Positions 19,437 to 28,099 are shown, numbered from the stretch's first letter. The stretch: 64,000 bases of DNA from CAZMCH01 sp964564735 (GCA_964564735.1 CAZMCH010000007.1:1-64000), one strand, 5' to 3'. The notes: generated by a model not told the origin, from the letters alone. Translations and numbers: made by a program.

Positions 19437-19799
19437 TTATTCTTCATCCATGTTTTGCTCTTCAAGAGATGCCAAGTATTCATCAAGTATCCTTCTGCTT
19501 AGATTAAGTTCGTCCTTTGGAACTAAAAGAACTCCCCAATAATATGTTGACCAAGTGCTTGCAATACCATCATACCAAGGAATTTTTGCCGCTTTTAGAA
19601 CAACATCAATGCCATTGTTCTCAAGTATCCCTTTCATCATTACACCTGAAACTTCATTAGGCACTTTTTCAAGTTCAACAAGATCAACATATTCTGGTTC
19701 ATCTTTGGGCGGAAGGACATCAACTAGGTCTATTTGACAGTCTGGACATTCACTAATTCCGTCTATATATTCCGATCTGCATTTTGGACAAAAAGGCAT
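19437..19799 (-). CDS. Zinc-ribbon DUF2007-like protein
   Basis: A 120-residue protein. Two CxxC pairs, CPKCRSEY and CPDCQIDL (residues 4-22), form a zinc ribbon. The rest (LEKVPNEVSGVMMKGILENN, then GVLLVPKDELNLSRRILDEYL) matches the pattern of DUF2007-type domains, small alpha/beta modules related to PII-like or ACT-like signalling folds. The role is unknown; adaptor or metal-sensing functions are possible. It is transcribed alone, convergent with the selenoprotein gene. Its upstream region is very AT-rich, with runs of A and T at 19827-19852. Confidence 0.75.
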   Translation of the reverse strand: MPFCPKCRSEYIDGISECPDCQIDLVDVLPPKDEPEYVDLVELEKVPNEVSGVMMKGILENNGIDVVLKAAKIPWYDGIASTWSTYYWGVLLVPKDELNLSRRILDEYLASLEEQNMDEE

Positions 19800-19904
19800 T
19801 TTTTTACCTCTCTTTTCTCTAAATAAAAATTTTTTTGAAAAAAAATTTTTTTATGTCACATTTTACCCTTTTTTTACATCTTATATAATGAAGGCAAAAT
19901 TATT

Positions 19905-19999
19905 CCTTAGAAAAATAAAATTGTAAAGCGACGGCATATAATATTTAGATACTTGCTGATCAGGTCTAACAATATGCTTGGATGGGGTATTTTCTAAGG
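19905..19999 (+). ncRNA. Candidate structured RNA with nested stems
   Basis: Three nested inverted repeats enclose one another: P1 CCTTAGAAAA (19905-19914) with TTTTCTAAGG (19990-19999), P2 GCATAT (19934-19939) with ATATGC (19972-19977), and P3 TTAGA/TCTAA (19945-19949, 19965-19969) topped by CTTG/CAGG with loop CTGAT. A TATAAT at 19884-19889 with a weak -35 (TTTACC, 16-base spacer) could start a plus-strand transcript near 19896. I do not recognise a known RNA family. The strand is uncertain, because the same stems form on the minus strand as the 5' leader of the zinc-ribbon gene. Confidence 0.35.
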
Positions 20000-20021
20000 T
20001 AAGGGGTAGTAAATAAAAAAA

Positions 20022-20056
20022 TAGACCTATATGATTTGTTCTCCCATATAGGTCTA
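20022..20056 (-). terminator. Rho-independent terminator of the URO-D/tautomerase operon
   Basis: TAGACCTATATG (20022-20033) and CATATAGGTCTA (20045-20056) form a perfect 12-bp stem with an 11-base loop. On the minus strand the stem is followed by a run of seven T (from the A run at 20015-20021), so it ends transcripts from the gene at 20067-20264. The word AGGTCTAACAAT in its right arm recurs at 19962-19973. Confidence 0.85.
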
Positions 20057-20066
20057 ACAATTTCCA

Positions 20067-20264
20067 TCATCTTTTGTCAAACAATTCTGTATGAAGGATC
20101 CCCTTAGTTGCCCAATTTTCTTTTGGCAATTCCTCAAACATGATTGTAACCGCTTCAGCAGGCACTTTCGCCACTTTTACCATCGTATCAGTTAAGGCTT
20201 GTGCTAGTTCCGCCTTTTCTTCCTTCGATCTTCCTTGCCATAGACTAACTCTTAAAATTGGCAT
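20067..20264 (-). CDS. 4-oxalocrotonate tautomerase-like protein
   Basis: A 65-residue protein beginning Met-Pro-Ile; after Met removal Pro1 is the catalytic base of the tautomerase superfamily. The body (LRVSLWQGRSKEEKAELAQA; IMFEELPKENW) has the family's length and beta-alpha-beta layout. It would catalyse keto-enol tautomerisation or a related Pro1 reaction on a small acid. It is the last gene of a four-gene operon, two bases after the FG-GAP-like gene, and differs clearly from the second tautomerase at 22663-22860, so the two may form a heterohexamer or act on separate substrates. Confidence 0.85.
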   Translation of the reverse strand: MPILRVSLWQGRSKEEKAELAQALTDTMVKVAKVPAEAVTIMFEELPKENWATKGILHTELFDKR

Positions 20265-20266
20265 TG

Positions 20267-21547
20267 CTATCCTTCCTTAAATATCCAGACCTTGTTTCGT
20301 TTATATGCTATCCATTCAATATTGCCATCATTATCAACATCATCAATCATACTGCTATAAACAAGACCATAATCACCGGGCAAAGCCTTTTTAATTTTGT
20401 CATCTGGAATAGCTGAGTCATCAAGTTGTGGAAAACGATATAGTATTTCACCACTTCCGCTTAACAAAATTGGATCAGATGGTTTTCCTGCCTCAATCGG
20501 CAAGTTATCATAGCCCAGCATTTTTGCCTTATTAAGATATTCTGCCTGTAATTCTGCAGACATCCTTCCGGGGCTTGGTCTGTGAAGTATCATATCTGCG
20601 CCATCTTTATTTGGAATCGTCATGCAATACCCATTGCAGGGATATTCCCAAAGTCTATTGCCGTTACAATCAAGCATAACTGACCCGCCAAGACTCGCTT
20701 TATTCGTAACAAAAATCTGATAGCCTTTGATTTCAGGCATATATCTGCCAATATTAAATCCTTGTGGATGAATAAAACTCTTATCTCTGATTAACTCATT
20801 CCCGTCTATGTCAAAGATAACAAAATCACCATGACAAACGCAGAATATCGCCTCAAATTTTCCATCTTCATTAATATCAAAGACTTTGAGAAAATCAACA
20901 TGCCTGATATGATCCCATTTCCATATCAATTTTCCGTCATGGTCATACATGCTATCCGCAACAAAAAGCTCTTCTTTGCCATCTCCATCGACATCAATGA
21001 AGCTAAAAGCTGAATATTCCTCATCACCGTATTTCGCCCATAATGGTTCAAAATCGCTTGTATAAGCAAGCATTTGGTGTGCGCCAAGTATGATAATATT
21101 ATAGTCATTTTCACCTATTTTCTGTAAGACGACTTTCCAGCCATCATCATTAGGTAATTTAACACTCTTGATTAGACTACCATCTATTATATCTCTCAAA
21201 AATAGCCTGTCATGGTATTTATATAATATCTCTACTTTGCCATCATTATTGACATCTGCAATAGCTGTAAGGTTTATTTCTCCATGATTGCGATATGGTT
21301 TGTCTTGTGTCCATGTCTTGCCCTCCTGCCAAAGCATTCTGCCATCTTGTTTAAAGCATGTATAGCATAGCAAGTCAAAATTTTCGTCATCAAGATTATC
21401 GCTTATTCTATACTCCTCTTGCGCAAGCAAACCTGCGCTTTGTCTAAATATGAGTTCCTTATATCCATCACCGTCAACATCATGGAAATAAAGGCTTTCT
21501 CCGCCATTACGACCAACATCAATCGTTTTCCATAAGTTAATATTCAT
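20267..21547 (-). CDS. FG-GAP/VCBS-like repeat protein
   Basis: A 426-residue protein built from repeated beta-blades, each with a calcium-loop-like motif: DVDGDGYKELIF (near residue 24), DVNNDGKVEILYK, DVDGDGKEELFVAD, DINEDGKFEAIFC and DVDNDGNIEWIAY near the C-terminus. This is the FG-GAP/VCBS propeller pattern, also found in rhamnogalacturonan-lyase-like proteins. No signal peptide is visible, which is unusual for this class. It lies directly between the URO-D gene (no gap) and a tautomerase gene (2 bases), so it is co-expressed with catabolic enzymes. Whether it is an enzyme or a binding protein cannot be told. Confidence 0.7.
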   Translation of the reverse strand: MNINLWKTIDVGRNGGESLYFHDVDGDGYKELIFRQSAGLLAQEEYRISDNLDDENFDLLCYTCFKQDGRMLWQEGKTWTQDKPYRNHGEINLTAIADVNNDGKVEILYKYHDRLFLRDIIDGSLIKSVKLPNDDGWKVVLQKIGENDYNIIILGAHQMLAYTSDFEPLWAKYGDEEYSAFSFIDVDGDGKEELFVADSMYDHDGKLIWKWDHIRHVDFLKVFDINEDGKFEAIFCVCHGDFVIFDIDGNELIRDKSFIHPQGFNIGRYMPEIKGYQIFVTNKASLGGSVMLDCNGNRLWEYPCNGYCMTIPNKDGADMILHRPSPGRMSAELQAEYLNKAKMLGYDNLPIEAGKPSDPILLSGSGEILYRFPQLDDSAIPDDKIKKALPGDYGLVYSSMIDDVDNDGNIEWIAYKRNKVWIFKEG

Positions 21548-22630
21548 CTATTGCCTCCAATTTAGCACAGTATCAATCATCGCCTTGTATTGTGGAAAGC
21601 AGTTTTCACCTTCACCACGTATATATGGCGAGGCAGAAGGACAAACAATCAGCCCTTTATTATCATCAAAAGTTGTTTTAATCAACTGCTTTGTTTCTTC
21701 TATGATCTCGTCTGGAGTGGCGTTATACATTCTGTCTATCTGAATATTACCTTCAAGGCATAATTTTCCTCGTGCCATTTCTTTTGCTTCTGACGCAGTA
21801 ATATCACCCATTTGGGGAGCTTCAAATGGGTGAAGGACATTTGCTCCCATGTCAACGAATCTCTGAAACACCTTCTTTACTGAGCCATGACAATGGACAT
21901 GAACATATCCACCCGCATCATGTATAAGATCAAATATCGGTTTTTCATATTTCACGATGAAATCATCAAAATCATCTGGACTATGGATCGGTGGAACGAG
22001 ATATTCCTCACCAGCGATTGAAAAAAATGGTAGAATTTTATTATCAAGCATGACCTTAAGGCGATTCATCAGTATATCCGCTTCACGCTTTATTAATTCA
22101 TGGATAATATCACGCTCAGTAATGGACATAATCGCAAAATTATCAGTTCCAAAAAGTTCTACAATATGACCACCGGGGCTAAATCCAAGACTCGCCTCTA
22201 CAATCCCACTATCGCCCATGTTTTCGACTGCCTTAAAAAAAGAATCAAAATCTATTCCTAATATTTCAGGCATCGGCAATGATAGATATTTTTCGGCATC
22301 CTCTCTTGTCTTGAGAAAATAAGTTTCAGATAAGCCGGGCTGACCTTTCAGGCTTGCCAGATAAGTTGATTGAAGTTCACCCTTTGGTGTATGTAACACT
22401 GTTACATGACGTTGGAAATTCTCGGAATACGGTTCTATATAAGATTCTGTCTTATATCCGCTTTGCCGAACACCTGACCATCCGCCTTTTAATTCAGTAT
22501 GTTCATTGAGATATGACTTAAGTTTATCATAAGTTGGATCGTTATAAGGGAATCCAGCACGACTATATACAGCAGGTCGATCAACTTCTTTGTATGCGTA
22601 ACACCTTGTAAGTCTCTCTTTGCGATTCAT
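21548..22630 (-). CDS. Uroporphyrinogen decarboxylase (URO-D) superfamily protein
   Basis: A 360-residue TIM-barrel protein of the URO-D superfamily, which includes HemE and cobalamin-dependent methyltransferases. The C-terminal half shows the family pattern: DAGGYVHVHCHGSVKKVFQ (about residues 238-256), GANVLHPFEAPQMGDI, then CLEGNIQIDRM and VCPSASPYIRG. His and Cys residues in these segments could bind zinc, as in methylcobamide methyltransferases. It lacks the N-terminal Arg motif of true HemE, so heme synthesis is unlikely. In an operon with two tautomerases and an FG-GAP-like protein, demethylation of a small organic acid or sugar is a reasonable guess. Confidence 0.75.
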   Translation of the reverse strand: MNRKERLTRCYAYKEVDRPAVYSRAGFPYNDPTYDKLKSYLNEHTELKGGWSGVRQSGYKTESYIEPYSENFQRHVTVLHTPKGELQSTYLASLKGQPGLSETYFLKTREDAEKYLSLPMPEILGIDFDSFFKAVENMGDSGIVEASLGFSPGGHIVELFGTDNFAIMSITERDIIHELIKREADILMNRLKVMLDNKILPFFSIAGEEYLVPPIHSPDDFDDFIVKYEKPIFDLIHDAGGYVHVHCHGSVKKVFQRFVDMGANVLHPFEAPQMGDITASEAKEMARGKLCLEGNIQIDRMYNATPDEIIEETKQLIKTTFDDNKGLIVCPSASPYIRGEGENCFPQYKAMIDTVLNWRQ

Positions 22631-22662
22631 AGCTTATACACCTGTTGCATAAATTGGGGGAT

Positions 22663-22860
22663 TTATTTTTTCATTCTATCAGCAAGACACTCCCCGCCAG
22701 AACCGATATTCTCTGCATCATTTTCTTTAATAATCACGATAAATGCTTGTTTAGGAATTGTTCCATAGGCTTCGCAAGCAGCATCGGTAAGTTTTGTTAT
22801 TAATTGGCGTTTTTTATCTGGATCAGTGATTTTTCCACCTTCTACGGTAATAACTGGCAT
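22663..22860 (-). CDS. 4-oxalocrotonate tautomerase-like protein (second type)
   Basis: A 65-residue protein beginning Met-Pro-Val-Ile-Thr-Val-Glu, with Pro1 after Met removal. GKITDPDKKRQLITKLTDAA and IPKQAFIVIIKENDAENIG are typical of the 4-OT family. It is the first gene of the minus-strand operon, 32 bases before the URO-D gene. It shares little sequence with the other tautomerase in the same operon, which argues for two lineages rather than a recent duplication. Confidence 0.85.
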   Translation of the reverse strand: MPVITVEGGKITDPDKKRQLITKLTDAACEAYGTIPKQAFIVIIKENDAENIGSGGECLADRMKK

Positions 22861-22963
22861 TTAGCTTACTCCTTTCAAAAACTCGTATCTTTAACATTTC
22901 ATTTTTGCAAAAATAAACGCAATAATTAATCTAGTCAGAAATTATATTAAAATAATGACAAAT

Positions 22964-23704
22964 TTAGGGGATTACCTTTATCTTGCCCCATGTAGCGGTC
23001 AAACCAGTTTTACTATTTACAGCCATTGTAATACCTTCCATATCGCTAATTATTTCAGCAGGCTTTAAGGCTCTTCTATACATGGCAAATTCATCAACGA
23101 CACCAGTAAATAACTTGCCAACTTCCAAAGGCTCTATTGTTTCTGGCACTATATTTACAGGGGACTTAGCTCTGCTTTTTTCTACGCTATCAATATATAG
23201 TATTAATTCTTCGCCACTAAAAACTGACGCTATATGATACCATTTCTTTAAGTCAAATGATCCCGCAGGTGCAATTGCCCTTGAGTCAACTTTATTAATG
23301 CCCCAATATATCTGACCATCACTCCAGGGCTGTAATAGATAGCTTAACCCAGGCCAATTAGTTCCCTTTAACACTAGGTTGGTATTTTGCTGGGTATCTT
23401 GCTTTGCCCAGATTTCTATTGTAAGGGCTTTCATGCCATCAAGCAAGTCATTATCGGGAACTTGAATATGAGTGCCTGATGTAAACTCCAATCCCTTATT
23501 CCTGTGTGCATCAATCCACTTATAATCTTTACCAGTAATCTTACCATCTAGTTTATTTGGAGATAAGTCTTTTACAGTATCTCCATTGCCATCATCCATC
23601 GGCAGATATATGATAAGATCGGGATCAACCAGAGCAAAAAGATTTGTTACAAGACAAAGACTCAATGTAATACAAAAAGCTACTAAAAAATAAGTTTTTT
23701 TCAT
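22964..23704 (-). CDS. Secreted LamG-domain protein with TWG tail
   Basis: A 246-residue protein with a signal peptide (about residues 1-24). One concanavalin-like LamG/Laminin_G_3 domain follows: LIIYLPMDDGNGDTVKDLSP, LEFTSGTHIQVPDNDLL, ALTIEIWAKQD, WYHIASVFSGEELILYIDS and FAMYRRALKPAEI. Such domains bind carbohydrate or protein; no catalytic site is expected. The last 14 residues, TGLTATWGKIKVIP, are the shared C-terminal tail. It lies 38 bases beyond ftsX with a hairpin between, so it is probably a separate unit. Target unknown; surface display or secretion is inferred from the signal peptide. Confidence 0.8.
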   Translation of the reverse strand: MKKTYFLVAFCITLSLCLVTNLFALVDPDLIIYLPMDDGNGDTVKDLSPNKLDGKITGKDYKWIDAHRNKGLEFTSGTHIQVPDNDLLDGMKALTIEIWAKQDTQQNTNLVLKGTNWPGLSYLLQPWSDGQIYWGINKVDSRAIAPAGSFDLKKWYHIASVFSGEELILYIDSVEKSRAKSPVNIVPETIEPLEVGKLFTGVVDEFAMYRRALKPAEIISDMEGITMAVNSKTGLTATWGKIKVIP

Positions 23705-23733
23705 GTAATAACCTCCATTTTACTTAAAAGACT

Positions 23734-23751
23734 AGGTCATTCTTATGACCT
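23734..23751 (-). terminator. Hairpin at the ftsX stop codon
   Basis: AGGTCA (23734-23739) pairs with TGACCT (23746-23751) across a six-base loop that overlaps the ftsX stop codon. On the minus strand the stem is followed by AGTCTTTT. This is a plausible but weak terminator for ftsEX. Confidence 0.5.
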
Positions 23752-24612
23752 TATAAATCTGCGAAGTGGAACAGCCCCACCGATCAATCCTATAAATGCG
23801 CCTGCTCCAACTACCATTCCTACTTGCTCAAGAGATAAAAATCTTTCTATGTTTATATCCAAAACAAGAAGATTAAAAAATCCATAAACATTAAAAAGCC
23901 CGTATAATACGGAAACTCCCAAAACACTCCCAATAAAGCCTTCAAGTATTCCTTGAAGTAACAAAGGAATTCTGATAAAGGCATTTGTTGCACCCACAAG
24001 ACGCATAATCTTTATCTCTTCTCTACGAACATAAGTTGTTATCGCTATCGAAAAAAATATGATAACAATCGATGAAAGGCTCATTATGGTAAATATTATC
24101 AATATAATCATTTCAGCACTCTTGATGAATTTTGACGCTTCGCCTGAATGTTGAACATCTTCAATACCATCAAATTTGCTAATTTTTTCTGCAAGCTCTT
24201 TTACTTTATTTAGAGCATCATCAGTTACCTCTATCTCAAAGGAACTCGGTAAGGGATTTGACTTATCAAGCCCATCTAATATATCTCTTTTTTCGCCAAA
24301 CATTTCTCTTGTTTTGCGAAGTGCCTCTTCTTTAGAAACATATCTTACTGAACTTACTTGTGATAAAGCACCAATTTTATTTTGTATCTCTTTTCTTCTA
24401 GCATCAGCAACATCGTCCTTTAGAAAGGCAACTATAAACGGTGATTTTTTTAATGTTTCAAGTTGCGTATTCAGATAGTTTGTTACAATGAAAAGCAAGC
24501 TAAACACCATCATTGTTAAGGCAACTATGGTTATGCTTAACCAGCCAATAACCCCGCTATGCCTTATATTTGAAAAAGTTTCATGCCATACGTAAGCCAT
24601 TTCAATCCTCAA
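23743..24612 (-). CDS. ftsX: Cell division protein FtsX
   Basis: A 289-residue inner-membrane protein. A first helix (about residues 18-42) is followed by a periplasmic domain (IVAFLKDDVADARRKEIQNK; VSSVRYVSKEEALRK; SFEIEVTDDALNKV) and three C-terminal helices (about 170-195, 215-240, 260-285) with the family motif REEIKIMRLVGATNAFIRIP just after the second. With FtsE it forms the ABC-type complex that activates murein hydrolases at the septum. Its start overlaps ftsE by 11 bases, the usual gene order. The length is normal for the family. Confidence 0.93.
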   Translation of the reverse strand: MRIEMAYVWHETFSNIRHSGVIGWLSITIVALTMMVFSLLFIVTNYLNTQLETLKKSPFIVAFLKDDVADARRKEIQNKIGALSQVSSVRYVSKEEALRKTREMFGEKRDILDGLDKSNPLPSSFEIEVTDDALNKVKELAEKISKFDGIEDVQHSGEASKFIKSAEMIILIIFTIMSLSSIVIIFFSIAITTYVRREEIKIMRLVGATNAFIRIPLLLQGILEGFIGSVLGVSVLYGLFNVYGFFNLLVLDINIERFLSLEQVGMVVGAGAFIGLIGGAVPLRRFIRS

Positions 24613-25294
24613 CTATCCTGCCTTGCTCAAATTTGATTATGCGTTTATTTAAATATTCCGCAAGGCTTATATCGTGTGTAGCAATGACAACAGTTGCGCC
24701 TCTCCTATTGAATCTTTCAAATAAGTTCATAATATCAATGGCAAGATGCGGGTCAAGATTTCCCGTTGGTTCATCAGCTAATATTATTGGAGGATCATTT
24801 ACAATAGCCCTTGCTATCGCTTCACGCTGTTGTTCTCCACCTGATATATCTTCAGGAAGAGCATTTTTCCTATGCGTAAGGTTAGTCCATTCCAATACCC
24901 TCTCAACGTTTCTCTTTACCATTGCCCTTTTTACGCCTGCAACATGAAGAGCAATTGCGATATTTTGAGCTACTGTTCTTTTTGGCAATAACTTAAAGTC
25001 CTGAAATACTACGCCAACATGCCTTCTATATTTTGGAACTTGGGAATCTCTGAGATTTTGAAGCTCAAACCCCGCAACCTTTATTTTTCCACTTGTTGGA
25101 ACTAATGCCCTATGAAGCAAACTCAGGACAGTGCTTTTTCCTGCACCGCTTGATCCGACAAGAAAGACAAATTCTCCCCTATCAACCGAAAAGGTGATAT
25201 TATGAAGGACAACTGCATCTTTCTTATACCTCATAGAAACATTATCAAACTGGATTATTTTCTCGTTAGTATTTCCGATTATTTTGTTATCCAT
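24602..25294 (-). CDS. ftsE: Cell division ATP-binding protein FtsE
   Basis: A 230-residue ABC ATPase. Walker A is GSSGAGKST (about residues 42-50), the signature is SGGEQQREAIARA, Walker B is IILADEPTG and the switch His is in VIATHDI. The D-loop NLD follows. FtsE energises FtsX in the divisome. The signature reads SGGEQQR as in other FtsE proteins. ATG at 25294, with a terminator of the previous gene about 55 bases upstream, makes ftsEX its own unit. Confidence 0.93.
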   Translation of the reverse strand: MDNKIIGNTNEKIIQFDNVSMRYKKDAVVLHNITFSVDRGEFVFLVGSSGAGKSTVLSLLHRALVPTSGKIKVAGFELQNLRDSQVPKYRRHVGVVFQDFKLLPKRTVAQNIAIALHVAGVKRAMVKRNVERVLEWTNLTHRKNALPEDISGGEQQREAIARAIVNDPPIILADEPTGNLDPHLAIDIMNLFERFNRRGATVVIATHDISLAEYLNKRIIKFEQGRIVED

Positions 25295-25348
25295 GTCAGT
25301 ATCTCTCTGTTATATTAATTTCCATATTTGGCAGTGCATTAATAAACC

Positions 25349-25369
25349 AAAAAAATCGTGCCACTGGCA
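25349..25369 (-). terminator. Rho-independent terminator after the GH4 gene
   Basis: On the minus strand TGCC-AGT-GGCA forms a short stem (25359-25369) followed by CGA and seven T. A second small palindrome, ACTTGC..GCAAGT, lies just before it. The position between the GH4 stop (25405) and ftsE start fits. Confidence 0.55.
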
Positions 25370-25404
25370 ACTTGCTTGCAAGTGTAATACACTATAGATT
25401 GATA

Positions 25405-26709
25405 CTATTTCATATACGCCAATAGATCGCCTTCTGCATCAACCATTTCGTCAAACATCTGTTTTATCTGTGCTGTTGTGCATACAGCGGAAGTTATAGG
25501 ATCTAGCAATAAGGCATAATAAGCCTTCCTGAGATCACGTTCAAGAACTGCCTGCGTTGTCAAAGCCTGAACCGCAATATTTGAATTGTTAAGCCCCGCT
25601 AACTGTGTTGGTATTTCACCGACATAACAAGGTCTAACACCCGTATTATCAATCAGGCATGGCACTTCAACACAGCAATCACTAGGCAGATTTGTGATTA
25701 TGCCATTATTCATAACATTGCCATTTATCCTGACAGGATTATTAGTCTCACAGGCATAGATAATGCTTGATGCATATTCGTTTGATTTATGAAGCTCAAT
25801 GGGCTTCTCGCCTGAAATCTGTTTCTGCATTTCTTCGCTTCGCCTTTGCCATCCGCCATCACTTGGGCTTTCCTTATTAGGCGTTCTACTGCCAAGCCCA
25901 AATTCCTTTTTCGTTTCTTCGTCTTTACGATAATATGGCACATATTCCGACATGTGCGTTGACGACTCTGTTACAAAAGAATCAAAATGACGGAATATAT
26001 CAAACCTGACTTTATCTTTTGCATAAATATCAGGATTTTCCATCGCTTCTCTTAGCAAGGGATAGGCGTCTTTACCTTTCCAATAGAAACGAAGAAACCA
26101 AGCCATGTGGTTTATACCCGCAACCCAATAAGAAATTTCATTGTTGGGCTTACCGATATAGCTTGCTAATTGATTTGATGTTCCCTGAACGCTATGGCAT
26201 AAACCAAGCAATCTAACTCCAGTTGCCTCATTTAATATCCAGCATAGCATCGCCATCGGGTTAGTGTAATTCAGCACAAGGGCGTCAGGACACATCTTTT
26301 TGACGTCATGACATATTTCTAACATCACTGGCGCGGTTCGTAATGTGCGGAAGATTCCGCCCGGCGAAACTGTATCCGCAACGGACTGATCCACGCCATA
26401 AGATCGGGGGATCATAACCTCATGGTAGTATGGAACGCCATCATAAGCCGGACCGCCCACGCTGATTGCAGTTATCACATAATCCGCACCCTCCATAACG
26501 TCTTTTCGGTCAACTGCACCTTCAACTTTAGTCGGCAGGTTATTTACTTCCGCCGCCTTTTTGACGAACTCAACCACCGGATCAAGGTGTTTTTGATTGA
26601 TGTCAACAAGGCTTATCGTGCCGTCCTGCAATTCCGGATAAGCCATAATATCAAGCGAAAGTCTCTGCCCAAAGCCACTCCCCGCACCGATTATAACTAT
26701 CTTTGCCAT
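25405..26709 (-). CDS. GH4 family alpha-galactosidase/alpha-glucosidase-like protein
   Basis: A 434-residue NAD- and Mn-dependent glycosidase of family GH4. The Rossmann motif is IGAGSGFGQ (residues 6-14). GVDQSVADTVSPGGIFRTLR (about 105-124), LNYTNPMAMLCW and the metal-binding LLGLCHSVQGTS (with Cys and His) match the MelA-type alpha-galactosidase subgroup, as does GINHMAWFL. GH4 enzymes hydrolyse by oxidation-elimination, need a divalent metal and NAD, and act in the cytoplasm. It is 52 bases downstream of the uronate-isomerase-like gene; a pectin- or galacturonide-related route is an attractive but unproved reading. Confidence 0.88.
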   Translation of the reverse strand: MAKIVIIGAGSGFGQRLSLDIMAYPELQDGTISLVDINQKHLDPVVEFVKKAAEVNNLPTKVEGAVDRKDVMEGADYVITAISVGGPAYDGVPYYHEVMIPRSYGVDQSVADTVSPGGIFRTLRTAPVMLEICHDVKKMCPDALVLNYTNPMAMLCWILNEATGVRLLGLCHSVQGTSNQLASYIGKPNNEISYWVAGINHMAWFLRFYWKGKDAYPLLREAMENPDIYAKDKVRFDIFRHFDSFVTESSTHMSEYVPYYRKDEETKKEFGLGSRTPNKESPSDGGWQRRSEEMQKQISGEKPIELHKSNEYASSIIYACETNNPVRINGNVMNNGIITNLPSDCCVEVPCLIDNTGVRPCYVGEIPTQLAGLNNSNIAVQALTTQAVLERDLRKAYYALLLDPITSAVCTTAQIKQMFDEMVDAEGDLLAYMK

Positions 26710-26761
26710 ATATTCTCTCCCAAAATGTAGAGACAGGTTTCAAACCTATATCTAAAATATT

Positions 26762-28042
26762 CTACACCAATGAAAATATCTCAACGCTGTTATCCCAAAG
26801 CATAGCCTTTGCAACCTTCAGAGCCATATCTTCATTCATATAGCCATCTTCCACAATATCAGCCAATGCTTTTGAAAGCGACCTTATGTATAGCTTTATC
26901 TTCGCTATCGTCCATTCAATATAATAGCTATCCGAATACCAGCCGACTAGCTTTGGATAAGGAACAGCTTGCAATCTTTCAATAATTGCAGTCTTTATCA
27001 ATTCAGGATAAAATGTATACCACCAATGCCCTGAATAATAGCAATTCGCAAAGGTCTTTGCATATATAGTCATCTCGTGATTAAGCAAGGTGTTTAATAT
27101 GCTAAATATCATCTTTACATTCGGGAATCTGTTGAGCGCATCCCTGAACGTCTTTACCATATCAAGGTTTGTTGAGAATCCATCCCATTCTAACCTATGA
27201 TGTATCTTCCTGTCAACACCCAACATTAATTGGAACGGAAGATTATTATCATGGCACATCTCAAATAAAGTATAAAGCATGAATGATTGCAGACGCATTA
27301 ATTCATCATCAGTTAGACGCTTTCCTTGCAGAACCTTGCCATAAAGCCCTTCTGCATCAGCAGACGCAACAGGAAATGCCTGAAATGTCGGTGGCAAAGA
27401 TATTGCCATTGAGCCGACTTTGATACTAACGAACTTGTCAACGACTTTGTTTATGCCAGATTTCAGATCGGATAAATTATTTATTGATGATCCTGTCATT
27501 TTTTCTAGTTTCTCACGGGTTGCTATCTCCTGAATATCAAGCACCCATTCGTCAGTTCTCAGGCTAGGCACAAAGGAATCCCTATCACAATTTGATAAAT
27601 CCTCGTCAGGCAAATTAGTTAAGAATGATTTATTTATATTTATGCTTGCCAATGCCTTTTTATACCAGCCATCCTCCGCCATCGTCTTTGACGCAATATC
27701 GCATAAATCTTTATAATTGCTTTCGTTGACTGTATCGCCCTCAAAGCCCAAAGCCTTGCATATCGTCATAAATCCCCACCAAGTCGTTGTGTTGCTTATC
27801 TTTGGTATATAGGGAAGGGCATTTTTCACACATTCATCAGGCGGAGTTTCTTTGCTCATCAGCCTTTCAACGTCCATGCCGACGGTTGATAACTCCATCC
27901 TGATATAATGATAGCTGAATATGTTGCCTATCAATCCTGCTGATGGTGTTCGGTGCTGTAAATGCGTATGCGGGTCAATAATCTGTATTTTGCTGATTTC
28001 ACTTTCAAGCCTTTTGGCTAGTTTAGATAATGGAGTTTGCAT
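26762..28042 (-). CDS. Amidohydrolase / uronate-isomerase-like protein
   Basis: A 426-residue TIM-barrel metal-dependent enzyme. IIDPHTHLQHRTPSAG (about residues 20-35) gives the HxH metal pair, LGVDRKIHHRLEWDG is in the middle, and LVGWYSDSYYIEW near residue 375 could give the last Asp. The layout is that of the glucuronate-isomerase-like branch of the amidohydrolase superfamily, where family members interconvert aldose and ketose uronates or hydrolyse amides. It is upstream of the GH4 gene on the same strand. ATG at 28042; a hairpin repeat follows upstream at 28082. Confidence 0.75.
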   Translation of the reverse strand: MQTPLSKLAKRLESEISKIQIIDPHTHLQHRTPSAGLIGNIFSYHYIRMELSTVGMDVERLMSKETPPDECVKNALPYIPKISNTTTWWGFMTICKALGFEGDTVNESNYKDLCDIASKTMAEDGWYKKALASININKSFLTNLPDEDLSNCDRDSFVPSLRTDEWVLDIQEIATREKLEKMTGSSINNLSDLKSGINKVVDKFVSIKVGSMAISLPPTFQAFPVASADAEGLYGKVLQGKRLTDDELMRLQSFMLYTLFEMCHDNNLPFQLMLGVDRKIHHRLEWDGFSTNLDMVKTFRDALNRFPNVKMIFSILNTLLNHEMTIYAKTFANCYYSGHWWYTFYPELIKTAIIERLQAVPYPKLVGWYSDSYYIEWTIAKIKLYIRSLSKALADIVEDGYMNEDMALKVAKAMLWDNSVEIFSLV

Positions 28043-28081
28043 AGTTTTTCTCCTGTATTGATAATTTATCTTTCTTTGTCA

Positions 28082-28099
28082 TTCCAGCAAAGGCTGGAA
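28082..28099. repeat. Small hairpin repeat (TTCCAGC/GCTGGAA)
   Basis: TTCCAGC (28082-28088) and GCTGGAA (28093-28099) form a 7-bp stem with a four-base loop, in the context GTCATTCCAGC..GCTGGAAAC. This word resembles the GTCATTCCAGC-type hairpin repeat scattered through many bacterial genomes. It lies between the amidohydrolase and LamG genes. Confidence 0.5.

Noticed and set aside
19827..19852. Runs of A and T upstream of the zinc-ribbon gene, possible origin or terminator
   Set aside because: No stem precedes the runs and there is no DnaA-box cluster; they are ordinary AT-rich intergenic sequence.
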